Assembly (NCBI GenBank): GCA_963706515.1 | Contig: CAVPMW010000010.1 | Coordinates: 248,001-312,000, forward strand | DNA from: CAVPMW01 sp963706515 | GTDB lineage: Bacteria > Chloroflexota > Anaerolineae > Anaerolineales > UBA4823 | Direction of reading: 5' to 3' | DNA length: 64,000 nucleotides | In this document: positions 18,301 to 27,543 of the stretch, in pieces | Layout: each line of letters starts with the position of its first letter | Position numbering within the stretch: position 1 is the first letter of the stretch | Position numbers and translations under genes: made by a program | Notes under the pieces: model-generated | The model's input: the letters and a program-made list of their open reading frames with translations, nothing else | What the model was told of the DNA's origin: nothing | Database searches by the model: none

Positions 18301-18762
18301 ATGAACGACGGACCCATCGTGGTTGAGGGAATTTACACAGCATCCATTGAAAAAGTTTGGAAAGCCATCACCGACAAGGATGATATGAAGCAGTGGTATT
18401 TTGACATTGCGGAATTCGAACCTGAAGTGGGCTTTGAATTTCAGTTCACTGCAGGTCCAAAAGAAAGGCCATACCTGCACTTGTGTAAAATCACTGAAGT
18501 GCTGGCAGGTAAAAGAATCACTTACAGCTGGCGTTACTCCGGTTATGAAGGCATTTCCTATGTCACTTTCGATTTATTCCCCGAAGGTGACCAAACGCGA
18601 TTGAGGTTAACTCACGCAGGTCTGGAAACTTTCCCGAAGAGCAACCCCGATTTCGTAAAAGAGGCGTTCGTGGAAGGATGGACCTCTATCGTTGAACAGT
18701 CCCTGAAAGATTTTGTAGAGACAAAGAGCATTCAATCAACCGCTTCAGTAAAAGCTAATTGA
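18301..18762 (+). CDS. SRPBCC (AHSA1-like) ligand-binding protein
   Basis: A 153-residue START-like fold: IVVEGIYTASIEKVWKAITD, WYFDIAEFEPEVGFEFQF, ITYSWRYSGYEGISYVTFD, and the C-terminal helix FVEGWTSIVEQSLKDFVE. This family forms a hydrophobic pocket for small ligands and often has no known substrate. AAGAGGTGGCAAG gives a good ribosome site. Its stop overlaps an alternative TTG start of the next gene, so the following two or three genes may be one unit. Confidence 0.85.
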   Translation: MNDGPIVVEGIYTASIEKVWKAITDKDDMKQWYFDIAEFEPEVGFEFQFTAGPKERPYLHLCKITEVLAGKRITYSWRYSGYEGISYVTFDLFPEGDQTRLRLTHAGLETFPKSNPDFVKEAFVEGWTSIVEQSLKDFVETKSIQSTASVKAN

Positions 18763-18809
18763 AGGGTAAAGAACCAGTCGCCGCGGTATTACCCGCTCTG
18801 GAGAGCATT

Positions 18810-19361
18810 ATGGACCAAACTACGCGCACGAACCTGGATAACCTGCGCTCCGCAGACAGGGAGGTGCAGAACGAGGCCTTCTTCTATATCCTCGCCGCGA
18901 CGGAAAAACCCGTGGATTGGGCTTACGACGCCTGGGACGAGATGGTGGCAACCTTGAGCAGCAAGGACAACCACGAGCGGGCAATCGCAGCCCAGGTGCT
19001 GTGCAACCTGGCGAAGAGCGACCCGGAAAAGAGGATTCTCCGGGATTTTGCTGCCCTGCTCGCTGTCACAAAGGATGAACGCTTCGTCACTGCGCGGCAC
19101 TGCATGCAGGCCATCTGGAAAGTGGGCGCGGCAGGTAAGGAGCAAGAAGACCTGTTATTGGCCGGTCTCGAAGGCAGATTCCACGAATGCATTGCCGAAA
19201 AAAACTGCACCTTGATCCGCTACGATATCCTCCAGGGACTCAGGAACCTGTACGATGAAATCAAGGATGACAGGATAAAAGTGAAAGCGCTGGAGCTGAT
19301 CGCGACCGAAGATGATCTAAAATACCGCAAGAAGTACGCGACTCTGTGGAGAGTCAAGTAA
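18810..19361 (+). CDS. HEAT-repeat-like protein, function unknown
   Basis: About 183 residues from the ATG at 18810, chosen because TGGAGAG precedes it. A TTG at 18759 overlapping the previous stop would add 17 residues. The protein is all helical. It has pairs such as SADREVQNEAFFYILAAT, NHERAIAAQVLCNLAKSDP and FVTARHCMQAIWKVGAAG, resembling degenerate HEAT repeats. No catalytic motif. It follows the SRPBCC gene closely. The role is unknown. Confidence 0.65.
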   Translation: MDQTTRTNLDNLRSADREVQNEAFFYILAATEKPVDWAYDAWDEMVATLSSKDNHERAIAAQVLCNLAKSDPEKRILRDFAALLAVTKDERFVTARHCMQAIWKVGAAGKEQEDLLLAGLEGRFHECIAEKNCTLIRYDILQGLRNLYDEIKDDRIKVKALELIATEDDLKYRKKYATLWRVK

Positions 19362-19437
19362 ATTGCCTTGAGCTTAGCCATGTTCTCACCAGTCAAAACC
19401 GGTCATTTCCGCATAACTTCACTTCAGGAGAATTAAT

Positions 19438-19894
19438 ATGGACGTTTGCTTTCAACCAGGAGAATACAACTTCGCGGCGCAGGCTTGTCTCGATCGTAAA
19501 CAGCCTCACAACGGACGACTACTCGCTTACCACCCCAGCCGGATGGACCGTCTCTGCGCTGCTGGCTCACCTTGCCTTCTTGGACCAGCGCGTGCTGGTC
19601 CTCCTGCGCCGCTGGAAAAAGGAGGGGGTAGATGAATCGCCCTTCGACTCTGAGGCGATGAACGACGCTTCGAAGCCAATCTTACTCGCCCTGGATCCAA
19701 AAGAAGCAGTCGCAATCTGCCTCGCCTCAGCCGAGGCAGTCGATGCCGAGCTCGAAACCATCACCCCCGAGCTCGTCGAGAGCATCCAGGCGTCGCCGAA
19801 CCATTTCCGCTTCAACCGGGGGCTGCATCGCAACGACCATCTCAACGAGATCGAGCGGCTGCTCCAGGCAGCCCACGCTGAACGCGGTAAGTGA
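19438..19894 (+). CDS. DinB superfamily protein (frameshifted near the start)
   Basis: A four-helix-bundle protein of the DinB / maleylpyruvate-isomerase-like superfamily: RLVSIVNSLTTDDYSLTTPA, GWTVSALLAHLAFLDQRVLV, and near the end HRNDHLNEIERLLQAAHAE with the family's third His region. The best start is the ATG at 19438 after CAGGAGAATTAAT. Its frame must switch within ~15 bases; removing one T from the GTTT near 19445 gives MDVAFNQENTTSRRRLVS. The uninterrupted frame begins at 19346 but has no good ribosome site. Enzymes of this fold use metal and thiols; activity here is unknown. Confidence 0.7.
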
Positions 19895-19975
19895 TCCTGG
19901 CCGTTCCACCTGATGGGATCCATAACCTCTCGGACCGAGCGCCGGTTATTTCGACTGATATCCGATTTTCGACCA

Positions 19976-20458
19976 TCAATACGAGACGGACCCGGGGAGA
20001 ATCACGAACCAGGTAATGTAGACCAGCACACCCAGTACAAACGCAGCCATATACAAGCCGTAAGAAGTGCGCATGTAGCGTTTATAGTTCCTGAAGCGCA
20101 GCTTCTTCGGCACCAGCTTATGCCCGCGCAGGACGACGAACAACCCAAAGAGCGCAGCTACCGTACCCGTGAGTGCATGGACGCCGGTCACAGCGTAAAA
20201 GATCGTTGGGAACGGACCGCCTTTTCCCCTCACCATGAAGTCCCGGAAAGGCAGGATCATCATCCACAGGATCATGATCAAGTAAAGGATCGCCGCGCTG
20301 GTCTGCACCCACTTGTGGGCATCATACTTCTTTCGGCGCGCCAGGATGAAGCCGGTTGTGAAGAGGATTGCGCCAATGAGCATGATCATCAGGGTGATAT
20401 CGGCAGCGCGGTTAGCGCTCGTGCCGAGGAAACCGGGTTGGTGTAAGAATTCATTCAT
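19976..20458 (-). CDS. DUF420-like integral membrane protein
   Basis: A 160-residue protein with about four or five membrane segments (near residues 20-40, 50-70, 85-108, 135-155). Conserved-looking His residues occur at DAHKWVQTS and GVHALTGT. It resembles DUF420 proteins, often found near cytochrome oxidase genes, but no oxidase gene is present here. The upstream DNA is occupied by a MITE-like element at 20473-20582, which places that element in its promoter region. Confidence 0.65.
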   Translation of the reverse strand: MNEFLHQPGFLGTSANRAADITLMIMLIGAILFTTGFILARRKKYDAHKWVQTSAAILYLIMILWMMILPFRDFMVRGKGGPFPTIFYAVTGVHALTGTVAALFGLFVVLRGHKLVPKKLRFRNYKRYMRTSYGLYMAAFVLGVLVYITWFVILPGSVSY

Positions 20459-20472
20459 CAGGTTTCTCCATT

Positions 20473-20582
20473 TAGGACTTACGCAGTTCGCTGAGGAATT
20501 GCCGGAAATAGGGGTGTAGGGCGGGATGCCCGCCCTACACCCCTATTTCCGGACTATTTTTCCTGAAACTGCGTAACTCCTA
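20473..20582. mobile_element. MITE-like palindromic element, copy 2
   Basis: A 110-base element. Terminal inverted repeats TAGGACTTACGCAGTT (left) and the complement of TAGGAGTTACGCAGTT (right) flank a hairpin of ~24-base arms starting CCGGAAATAGGGGTGTAGGG. It is nearly the reverse complement of the copy at 49393. TA at both ends suggests a TA target duplication. It is non-coding and lies between the DUF420-like gene and the end of potC. Confidence 0.85.
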
Positions 20583-20593
20583 CATTAAAATCT

Positions 20594-21439
20594 TCAGGTT
20601 GCATCCTGTTGGGTAAAGCGGTGAGCGAGCAGGATTGGGATGAAGGTAACCGCGATGACGAAAATGGCGACCACGTTGGTGATCGGGCGCTCGCGCGGCC
20701 GGGCGAGCTGGCTGAAGATCCAGATGGGCAGGGTGGACTGCTGCCCTGCGGTGAAGGTGGTTACGATCACTTCGTCGAATGAGAGGGCGAATGCCAGCAT
20801 ACCGCCTGCCAGCAGAGCCGTCGCCAGGCTGGGCAGGATGATGTGGCGGAAGGTCTGGAAGCCGTTTGCGCCCAGGTCCATCGAAGCTTCGACCATGGAA
20901 GGACCCAGGCGGCGGAAGCGCGCCAGGGCGTTGTTATAGACCACCACCACACAGAATGTGGCATGCCCGATCACGATTGTCCAGAAGCTAAAATTGACGT
21001 TCATCAAACCCAACGCAGAGCGCAGGGCGATGCCCGTGACGATCCCCGGCAGAGCCAGGGGCAGGATCAGCAGCAGGGAGATGGCCTCGCGACCGAAAAA
21101 CTTGCTGCGGTAGACTGCTGCGGCAGCCAGCGTGCCTAACAGGATGGCAACCAACGTCGCTACCAGCGCAACTCGCAAGGAGAGGCTCAAAGCCGCCCAT
21201 AGGTCGGCGCGACGCAGAGCAACCGCGAACCACGCGGTAGTAACTCCCGGCAGCGGGAAGGAAAACGTGGATTCGTCCGTGGTGAAGGCGTATAGGATGA
21301 TGATCAGCACCGGAAAGTGCATGAAGACGAGGACGGCAACTGCAGAAAGCTTTAAGAACCAGGGGGCGCGGTCGCCGAAATTCCTGGTTTTAGCAGGTTT
21401 TCGCGGGATGTCCTGGCGGTTAGAGCGCATCGAAGGCAC
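20594..21439 (-). CDS. potC: Polyamine-type ABC transporter permease PotC
   Basis: A 281-residue inner-membrane permease of the spermidine/putrescine importer class with about six membrane segments. The EAA loop that contacts the ATPase is seen as EASMDLGANGFQTFRHIILP at about residues 181-200. It overlaps potB by 20 bases; an internal ATG at 21430 would reduce the overlap. It is the last gene of the operon. A MITE-like element follows 12 bases later, so transcription may end there. Confidence 0.9.
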   Translation of the reverse strand: MPSMRSNRQDIPRKPAKTRNFGDRAPWFLKLSAVAVLVFMHFPVLIIILYAFTTDESTFSFPLPGVTTAWFAVALRRADLWAALSLSLRVALVATLVAILLGTLAAAAVYRSKFFGREAISLLLILPLALPGIVTGIALRSALGLMNVNFSFWTIVIGHATFCVVVVYNNALARFRRLGPSMVEASMDLGANGFQTFRHIILPSLATALLAGGMLAFALSFDEVIVTTFTAGQQSTLPIWIFSQLARPRERPITNVVAIFVIAVTFIPILLAHRFTQQDAT

Positions 21440-22376
21440 CCATCCGCCGGGCGACGAGCAAATAGCAGATCATGATGGCGATCGGGATCACGGTGAAGGC
21501 TGCCGCCAGGGGAACATTGCCGGACGTGCCCTGGTGGGATAGCACCGCCTGCCCGATGAAATAGGCCGAGTTCCCCAGGACGGTTGGCACGATAAAATCG
21601 CCCAGGGTGAGCGAGAAAGTAAAGATCGAGCCGGCAATGATCCCGGGCAGAGCCAGGGGTAGGATGACGTGCCGCAAAGTTTGCGCTGGGTGAGCGCCCA
21701 GGTCGCCGGAGGCTTCGGACATGGACTTGGGAATCCTCTCGAGCATGGCATTGATCGGCAATATCATATACGGCAGCCACACATAGACGAATACGATAAA
21801 TATGCCGAAAAGCGATACCGAGAGCGAAGGTCCGCCGATGCCTGGCAGCCCCAAAACCCATTTTAGGGCACCATCGATATGCAGCGCGCTCAAAAACCAG
21901 CTCAAAATGCCTTCCTTAGCCAGGATCTGCTTCCAGGCATACACCCGCACCAGATAGCTGGACCAGAGCGGGATCAGCACCAGGAGGTAAAGCAGCGGCT
22001 TTAACCTGCGGGAGGCAAACTGCGCCATATAAAAGGCTAACGGGAACGCCAGCACCGCATCTGCCAGGGTAACCGCCAGAGCCATGCCAGCCGTGCGCGC
22101 CACGATTGCCAGGTTGGTATAGGTAAACAGCTCACCGTATGTGCGCAGGGTGAACTGGCGTACAACCAGGCCCGTGAAATCGTCCAGGTGGAAAAAACTG
22201 TTGACCAGCAGCGCAGCAAGCGAGCCCAGGTAGACGACCCCCATGTAGAGCAGTGGGGGACCCAGCAACAGCAGAAGAAGCAGGCCAGGTCGCTGGTAGA
22301 GATAGGTGGATAAGCGGCTCATCCGGGAACCCGGTTTCCGCTCACTTTTGCTGGCGCCTGCGATCGAAGTCGTCAC
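21420..22376 (-). CDS. potB: Polyamine-type ABC transporter permease PotB
   Basis: The first permease of the importer. Membrane segments start at LLLLLLLGPPLLYMGVVYLG. The EAA loop is EASGDLGAHPAQTLRHVILP. The frame is open further upstream, but that part overlaps potA and is not permease-like. I place the start at the GTG at 22376, which overlaps the potA stop as GTGA. An ATG at 22322 is the alternative. The protein is ~318 residues from the GTG. Confidence 0.88.
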   Translation of the reverse strand: MTTSIAGASKSERKPGSRMSRLSTYLYQRPGLLLLLLLGPPLLYMGVVYLGSLAALLVNSFFHLDDFTGLVVRQFTLRTYGELFTYTNLAIVARTAGMALAVTLADAVLAFPLAFYMAQFASRRLKPLLYLLVLIPLWSSYLVRVYAWKQILAKEGILSWFLSALHIDGALKWVLGLPGIGGPSLSVSLFGIFIVFVYVWLPYMILPINAMLERIPKSMSEASGDLGAHPAQTLRHVILPLALPGIIAGSIFTFSLTLGDFIVPTVLGNSAYFIGQAVLSHQGTSGNVPLAAAFTVIPIAIMICYLLVARRMGAFDAL

Positions 22377-23416
22377 GCCGGCTGCCCCAAAAGGCGGTTC
22401 AGCTCGCGCGGCCAGACAAGGCGCACGCGCCTGGCGCGGATATTTAACACGTCCACAGACGTCGTTTGGACATTCTGCTCGACAACGATCAAGTCGCCGC
22501 CCATGTCGAGCTCGACCAGGTAGCGCGTGTATAACCCAAGGTAGATGACGTCCCGGATGCGCCCGTCTGCAGAGCACATCTCAGAATCAACGGCAGTCTC
22601 CGGGTCATTCAGGCGGATCTTTTCGGGGCGAATCGAAAAGGTCTGCGGCGAGCCGGTGATCTTCTGCGCCGCCTCGCCGCTCACCAGGTTCGAGATTCCC
22701 ACGAAGCTTGCCACAAATGGCGTTTCCGGGTGTTCGTAGATCTCTTCCGGGTTGCCGATCTGCTCGATTTTGCCCCGGTTGAAAACGGCAATCCGGTCGC
22801 TCATCGTGAGCGCTTCTTCCTGATCGTGAGTGACAAAGATAAAAGTAATGCCTACCCGTTTCTGGATCGCTTTAAGCTCGATCTGCATCTGCTGGCGCAG
22901 CTTTAGATCCAGCGCTCCGAGGGGCTCATCCAGGAGCAAGACGCGCGGCTGCTTGATCAGCGCCCGGGCGAGTGCCACGCGCTGGCGCTGACCGCCGGAA
23001 AGCTGCGAAGGCTTGCGACCGCCCATCTCGTGCAGCTGCACCAGCTCGAGCATTTCTCCCGCCCGCAGGGTTCGCTCAGTTTTAGAGACCTTTTCAATCA
23101 TTAAGCCGTATTCGATGTTTTCGCTAACGGTCATATGCGGGAAAAGGGCGTAATCCTGGAAAACGGTGTTGACCTCGCGCTCGTATGGGGGGAGATCGGT
23201 TACATCTTTTCCGTGGAGCAGGATCCTACCTGCGGTCGCTTGTTCGAATCCGCCGATGAGGCGCAGGCAGGTGGTCTTGCCTGAGCCGGATGGACCGAGC
23301 ATGGTGAAAAATTCTCCGTCCTGGATATCCAGGTTGAGCTCATCCACCGCTTTAACTTCACCAAAATAGCGGCTTACGCCGGAAAATCGTACCGCAGGAA
23401 CTGAGGTTAGATTCAT
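22373..23416 (-). CDS. potA: Polyamine-type ABC transporter ATPase PotA
   Basis: A 347-residue ATPase. Walker A is GPSGSGKTT at about residues 40-48, the signature LSGGQRQRVALARAL at ~138-152, Walker B LLLDEP, and the switch His TFIFVTHDQEEAL. A TOBE-type C-terminal domain (FSIRPEKIRLN) follows. It drives import through PotBC with substrate delivered by PotD. A 13-base-arm hairpin separates it from potD. Polyamine specificity is inferred from the PotD-like binding protein. Confidence 0.92.
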   Translation of the reverse strand: MNLTSVPAVRFSGVSRYFGEVKAVDELNLDIQDGEFFTMLGPSGSGKTTCLRLIGGFEQATAGRILLHGKDVTDLPPYEREVNTVFQDYALFPHMTVSENIEYGLMIEKVSKTERTLRAGEMLELVQLHEMGGRKPSQLSGGQRQRVALARALIKQPRVLLLDEPLGALDLKLRQQMQIELKAIQKRVGITFIFVTHDQEEALTMSDRIAVFNRGKIEQIGNPEEIYEHPETPFVASFVGISNLVSGEAAQKITGSPQTFSIRPEKIRLNDPETAVDSEMCSADGRIRDVIYLGLYTRYLVELDMGGDLIVVEQNVQTTSVDVLNIRARRVRLVWPRELNRLLGQPA

Positions 23417-23430
23417 AAAAAGGTAATAAC

Positions 23431-23466
23431 GACCGTTCCTGGCAGCTCGTCCAGCCAGGAACGGTC
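23431..23466 (-). promoter_or_regulatory. Intercistronic hairpin between potD and potA
   Basis: A perfect 13-base stem (GACCGTTCCTGGC) with a 10-base loop directly after the potD stop. Such hairpins usually protect the binding-protein mRNA or reduce read-through, giving more binding protein than transporter. Confidence 0.65.
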
Positions 23467-23475
23467 AAGGTTCGC

Positions 23476-24657
23476 TTATTGTCCGCCCTTGATACTGATA
23501 TAAGAAGAAACCCAGTCGGTGTACGGCACGCAGTTATTATTCCCATCGCCGCAATCGGCGGTAGGTGTGCGCCAAAACCAGATCTTGTCGAAGTTGCCAA
23601 ACCCGTTCGTGTCGCATCCGGTATCGGTCAGCAGGGCATTTCCCTTGCAAGCATCCGGCACAGCGGGAACGGATCCAAACCAGGCAGCCACGTCACCCTG
23701 CACCTTGGGATCGATGGAATGTTCCAGCCACTTGTACGCACAATTGGGGTGGGCTGCATCCACGTGCATCATTGTCGTATCTGCCCAGCCCGTGGCGCCT
23801 TCCTTGGGGAATACGCTGGAAATGGGCTTACTTTCTGATGCAAGCAGGTTGACCTGGTAGGGCCAGGAGCTGGAAGCGACCACCCCTTCGTTAGTGAAGT
23901 CATCCATCTGGGCAGTTACATCGTGCCAGTACCGTTGGACGAGCTTACGCTGCTGGCGGAGCAGCTCGACGGCGGCGTCGTATTGTTCCTTGGTGAGCTC
24001 GTAGGGATTCTTGATGCCCAGCTCGGGTTTTTGTGACATAAGATACAAGGCTGCATCTGCGATATAGATCGGTCCATCGTATGCCTGTACTCGCCCTTTA
24101 TTCGATTGACCATCCGGAAGGTTCTGCTCCTCGAACACCACGTTCCAGCTGTCCGGAGGGGTAGGGAATACCTCGGTGTTATACATCAAGACGTTGGGTC
24201 CCCACTGGTATGGGACGCCGTAATGCTTCCCATTCACTGTGTTCCAGGGGGCGCTCTGCAAGCGGGTGTCGACTTTATTCCAGCTGGGGATCAGGCTGGT
24301 GTTGATTTCTTGCACTTTACCGCCGGCAATCAGGCGGTTGCTGGCATCACCAGAGGCGGTTACCAGGTCGAATCCGCCCTGGTTCATCAGGGAGACCATC
24401 TCATCCGAGGTCGCAGCCACCTTCACATTGACCTTGCACCCGGTATCTTTCTCGAATTGAGTCACCCAGTCGTAATTGGCATCCGAGTCACCCCGCTCGA
24501 TATACCCGGCCCAGGCGATAATATCGAGCTGGCCTTCACCGGCTCCGACAGACTGCTTGGGTCCACCTTTTGCCTGCTGTCCGGCGCAGGCTGAGAGGAT
24601 TAAGCTGGCGCCGATCAAAAGGACAAGGGATAGATATAGATAATTCTTGGACTTCAT
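23476..24657 (-). CDS. potD: Polyamine-type periplasmic binding lipoprotein PotD
   Basis: A 393-residue substrate-binding protein. The N-terminal signal ends in the lipobox LSAC, with the lipidated Cys at residue 24. The mature part has the PotD/PotF-like features LDIIAWAGYIERG, FDLVTASGDASNRLI, GVPYQWGPNVLMYNTEVF and VFPKEGATGWADTTMM. The acidic ligand residues expected for polyamine binding cannot be verified without alignment, and related proteins bind other cations or amino acids. GGAGGAGAATT precedes the ATG. It is the first transporter gene, 129 bases after the Lrp-type regulator. Confidence 0.88.
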   Translation of the reverse strand: MKSKNYLYLSLVLLIGASLILSACAGQQAKGGPKQSVGAGEGQLDIIAWAGYIERGDSDANYDWVTQFEKDTGCKVNVKVAATSDEMVSLMNQGGFDLVTASGDASNRLIAGGKVQEINTSLIPSWNKVDTRLQSAPWNTVNGKHYGVPYQWGPNVLMYNTEVFPTPPDSWNVVFEEQNLPDGQSNKGRVQAYDGPIYIADAALYLMSQKPELGIKNPYELTKEQYDAAVELLRQQRKLVQRYWHDVTAQMDDFTNEGVVASSSWPYQVNLLASESKPISSVFPKEGATGWADTTMMHVDAAHPNCAYKWLEHSIDPKVQGDVAAWFGSVPAVPDACKGNALLTDTGCDTNGFGNFDKIWFWRTPTADCGDGNNNCVPYTDWVSSYISIKGGQ

Positions 24658-24786
24658 CTAAATTCTCCTCCATTCACATAGTATGATTTCGATATACTGC
24701 ACAACAACCAGGCAGTCATTTCTGCGCGATGCCACTCCTGTGGAATACAACACCTCCCTAAATTGTTAAAATCCATTTCTGGTCGA

Positions 24787-25251
24787 TTAGAGGTCTTCCT
24801 CCGGGGGAAGCCACTGGTAGGTATCTTTCAAAATGCGGGGAAGAAGGACGGTGCGGGTGCGATGCATCCCAGGCACCTGGTGAAGTCGGTGGGTGATGAA
24901 TACCTGCATCTCTTCGCTATCCTTGAAGATGGCTTGCAGGCTGATATCCTGGTCTCCGGTAGAGATTGCCACATAGGTTACGTTGGGCATATTCAGGATG
25001 TGCTCGAGCGCCTGGTCGAGATACCCGGTCTCGAGCTCACAATAGATATCAACGACCAGGTGATAGCCGAAGGATGCGGGGTTGATTACCGCTACCAGCT
25101 GGACTATTCCCTGATCGACCATGCGCTGGATGCGGTTGTGGATAGTGCGTGGGGATTTGCTCAGCTCGCGAGCAATCACTGCGCTGGGTTTGCGCGCATC
25201 GCGATGCAAGTAATGGATAATTGCCTTATCCAGATTGTCGTATTTAGCCAT
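24787..25251 (-). CDS. Lrp/AsnC family transcriptional regulator
   Basis: A 154-residue regulator. The N-terminal winged helix (NLDKAIIHYLHRDARKPSAV, RTIHNRIQRMVDQGIV) is followed by an RAM-like ligand domain (MPNVTYVAISTGDQDISLQA). These proteins bind DNA as octamers and respond to amino acids. It lies upstream of potD on the same strand, so it probably regulates the transporter operon and itself. No strong ribosome site was seen. Ligand unknown. Confidence 0.9.
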   Translation of the reverse strand: MAKYDNLDKAIIHYLHRDARKPSAVIARELSKSPRTIHNRIQRMVDQGIVQLVAVINPASFGYHLVVDIYCELETGYLDQALEHILNMPNVTYVAISTGDQDISLQAIFKDSEEMQVFITHRLHQVPGMHRTRTVLLPRILKDTYQWLPPEEDL

Positions 25252-25553
25252 TTATGGTCTGATTTGTAGTATATCGTCACTTTGCCATTATGTCAATAAA
25301 TCAGTCAATTTATTTCCATTTATGCTGATATTACGTTTAATAAAGCTGAAAAAAACGGGAATCCAGGAATTTATCGGCAATAATTAGCGATGGGGAAACA
25401 ACCCGAAAAACCTGGCGGATTAGCAACTCCGACTTGCTAATCCGGTAGGTTCTCTCGAATTGATCTCCTCTCCCGAAGATCTATCCGAGAGAATGGGTAT
25501 TCAAACGGTCAATCTAATTTCCCAATAATGAATTCAAGGCAGGCATTTCGGCT
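25252..25553. other. Intergenic region between the Lrp gene and the BMP transporter operon
   Basis: 302 bases holding the promoter side of the Lrp gene (AT-rich, 25260-25380) and the terminator of the BMP operon. A second short inverted repeat TTCTCTCG / CGAGAGAA spans about 25450-25493. No gene seen. Confidence 0.55.
25406..25451 (-). terminator. Intrinsic terminator of the BMP-family ABC operon
   Basis: Read on the minus strand, an 18-base stem with two mismatches (core GGATTAGCAA / TTGCTAATCC) is followed by TTTTT. It lies ~100 bases after the last permease gene. Confidence 0.75.
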
Positions 25554-26429
25554 TCATTCCTTTATATAGGGCTGCCCCAGAGCTTCGGGTTTTGCAGCGC
25601 CCCAGCGGGCTCTAAACCATTTCGTTGACATGAGCACTAACGCCACCAGAGTTATGGCAAAAGGAACTGTCCTCCAGATATATCTCGATAGAATGCCCGG
25701 GAGAACGAGCTGCGGGTTAAGCGAAAACTGCCAGAGGGTGCCAAATAGAATTGATCCTGCGAGCAATATGAGCGGATTCCAGGCGGAGAAAAATACCAGG
25801 GCAAGTGCAATGAATCCCCAACCCATGAGGAAGTTATAACTCCAGACCGGGTTGTAATCCAGCGAATAAATAGCACCGGAAAACCCCATGAGCATCCCGC
25901 CAAGAATTACACAGAGATAACGGGTCCTGGAGACATTGATCCCCGACACTTCTGCGACCGATGGATTCTCGCCAACGGATCTAACCTTCAGTCCCAGGTT
26001 CGTCTTGGAAAGGATGAACCAGGTGATGACAACCAGCAGGATGCCGAGGAAAAAGAAAGGGGAAATACCCAATATGGTCGGGATCCGCCCAAGCCCCAGT
26101 GGTCCGGCGTGGGGACTGCCAATGTAAGTGGTGAGCCCAAAGCCGAGGATCCAGATGCCCATACCACTCACGATCTGGTCGACCCCCAGGGTGATGGACA
26201 TAAATCCATGCAGGAGGCCGAGCAATCCCCCCACAGCAATCCCTACCAGGAAGCCAAGCAGAAAGCTCCCTGTAGATTGAGCTGCCAGGAACCCTAAAGT
26301 GCCGCCGAAGAGCATGATGCCTTCAATGCCAACGTTGATTACGCCGGAACGCTGATTGATCAGCTCGCCGAGGCCGGCGAACGTGAAAATCATCGAGGCA
26401 TCCAGACTCCTAATGAGGAATACCCACAT
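25554..26429 (-). CDS. BMP-family ABC transporter permease 2
   Basis: A 291-residue permease of the branched/sugar-like class used for nucleosides and nucleobases (BmpD/NupQ-like). It contains about eight or nine membrane segments and the motif GVINVGIEGIMLFGG near residue 30, typical of this group. VRSVGENPSVAEVSGINVSRTR forms the cytoplasmic coupling loop. It overlaps the first permease gene by 20 bases. It is the last gene of the operon and is followed by a terminator. Confidence 0.9.
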   Translation of the reverse strand: MWVFLIRSLDASMIFTFAGLGELINQRSGVINVGIEGIMLFGGTLGFLAAQSTGSFLLGFLVGIAVGGLLGLLHGFMSITLGVDQIVSGMGIWILGFGLTTYIGSPHAGPLGLGRIPTILGISPFFFLGILLVVITWFILSKTNLGLKVRSVGENPSVAEVSGINVSRTRYLCVILGGMLMGFSGAIYSLDYNPVWSYNFLMGWGFIALALVFFSAWNPLILLAGSILFGTLWQFSLNPQLVLPGILSRYIWRTVPFAITLVALVLMSTKWFRARWGAAKPEALGQPYIKE

Positions 26430-27543
26430 CTAGTTCCTCCTTCTCGATATGCGACCACGAAAATTGATAACGGTAGAAGAATTGAAAAGAGACCAGTGAA
26501 ATCATTAGAACCCCGAGCAAGGCATAATCTACGCCAAAGTTCATATGGAGCTGCCCCTGGACGAATTTGCCGCCGTTTGACAGGCCGCCGAAGAGCAATG
26601 CCACCGGGATCGCGGCGAATGGATTCCCCTGGGCGATCAATCCGCAGATGATCCCGTAGAACGCCATGTCGCCGAAATCCGTATAATTCTTCGGAATTCT
26701 GTATAACCCGGGGACCGCGCCGAAATAATGATATCCCGCCAGACCAGCCATGGCGCCTCCCAGGATAAATACCAGGATAGGGATCATGGAAGTGCTCATC
26801 CCCGCATATCTGGCAGCAGCCGGGCTCAAGCCATAGGCTTTGATCTGGTAACCAAGTTTCGTTTTGGCAAATAAATAGTAAATCAACACTGCCAGCCCAA
26901 TGGCAATGAAGATTGTAATAGGAACGTTTTTTATCAACGGGACGATTAATGACTTGGGGAGCTCGAAGCTCTCACCTTCCCCTCCGGATTTCATGAATAT
27001 CCCGCCTTCTTTGATCATATACGAGACAAACCAGAGAGCGATAAAGTTCAACATCATGGTTACCACGATCTCGTTGACGTTGAACTTCCCCTTCAAAAAT
27101 CCGGCGATCCAACCCAGTGCTGCGCCGCCCAGCATTGCGGCAATCATCATTAATGGGATCAGCAAAACCGGGGAAATGCTCGGATTGCTGAACTGCTTGG
27201 CGCCAAAGGCAACCGCAATGCCGAGCATGGCTAACGACCCGGTGTAAACCTGACCGGTCATGCCTATATTCCATAACCCGGCTTTGTAGGGGATGATGAA
27301 TGCATAAGTACAAAGCAGGATAAAGATCGATCTGTTGATCGTCAAAGGCAGTCCGAACTGATTGGCGAAGGCATAAGAGAAGATCGCCTTATAGGCGGTT
27401 AGTGGGTTGACACCAGCCAGGAGGAATAATACGCTTAATAGCGCCAGTGCAAATAATATCGCCATGATCGAAATAAAGGCTGCTTTCCAACCGGAAAGTG
27501 AGGTTCGCTTCTCAAGAGTTAATGCATAGCTTCCAATCTTCAT
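26410..27543 (-). CDS. BMP-family ABC transporter permease 1
   Basis: A 377-residue membrane permease paired with the one downstream. Family features are YKAGLWNIGMTGQVYTGSLA (about residues 85-104) and the coupling loop KAYGLSPAAARYAGMS. About ten membrane segments are visible. It overlaps the ATPase stop by 4 bases, so translation is coupled. Known relatives import purine nucleosides, nucleobases or similar molecules. Confidence 0.9.
   Translation of the reverse strand: MKIGSYALTLEKRTSLSGWKAAFISIMAILFALALLSVLFLLAGVNPLTAYKAIFSYAFANQFGLPLTINRSIFILLCTYAFIIPYKAGLWNIGMTGQVYTGSLAMLGIAVAFGAKQFSNPSISPVLLIPLMMIAAMLGGAALGWIAGFLKGKFNVNEIVVTMMLNFIALWFVSYMIKEGGIFMKSGGEGESFELPKSLIVPLIKNVPITIFIAIGLAVLIYYLFAKTKLGYQIKAYGLSPAAARYAGMSTSMIPILVFILGGAMAGLAGYHYFGAVPGLYRIPKNYTDFGDMAFYGIICGLIAQGNPFAAIPVALLFGGLSNGGKFVQGQLHMNFGVDYALLGVLMISLVSFQFFYRYQFSWSHIEKEELDVGIPH

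Noticed and set aside
22377..22577. N-terminal extension of potB to 22577
   Set aside because: The extra ~67 residues overlap potA in another frame, are Arg/Pro-rich and do not resemble a permease. GTG at 22376 overlaps the potA stop.
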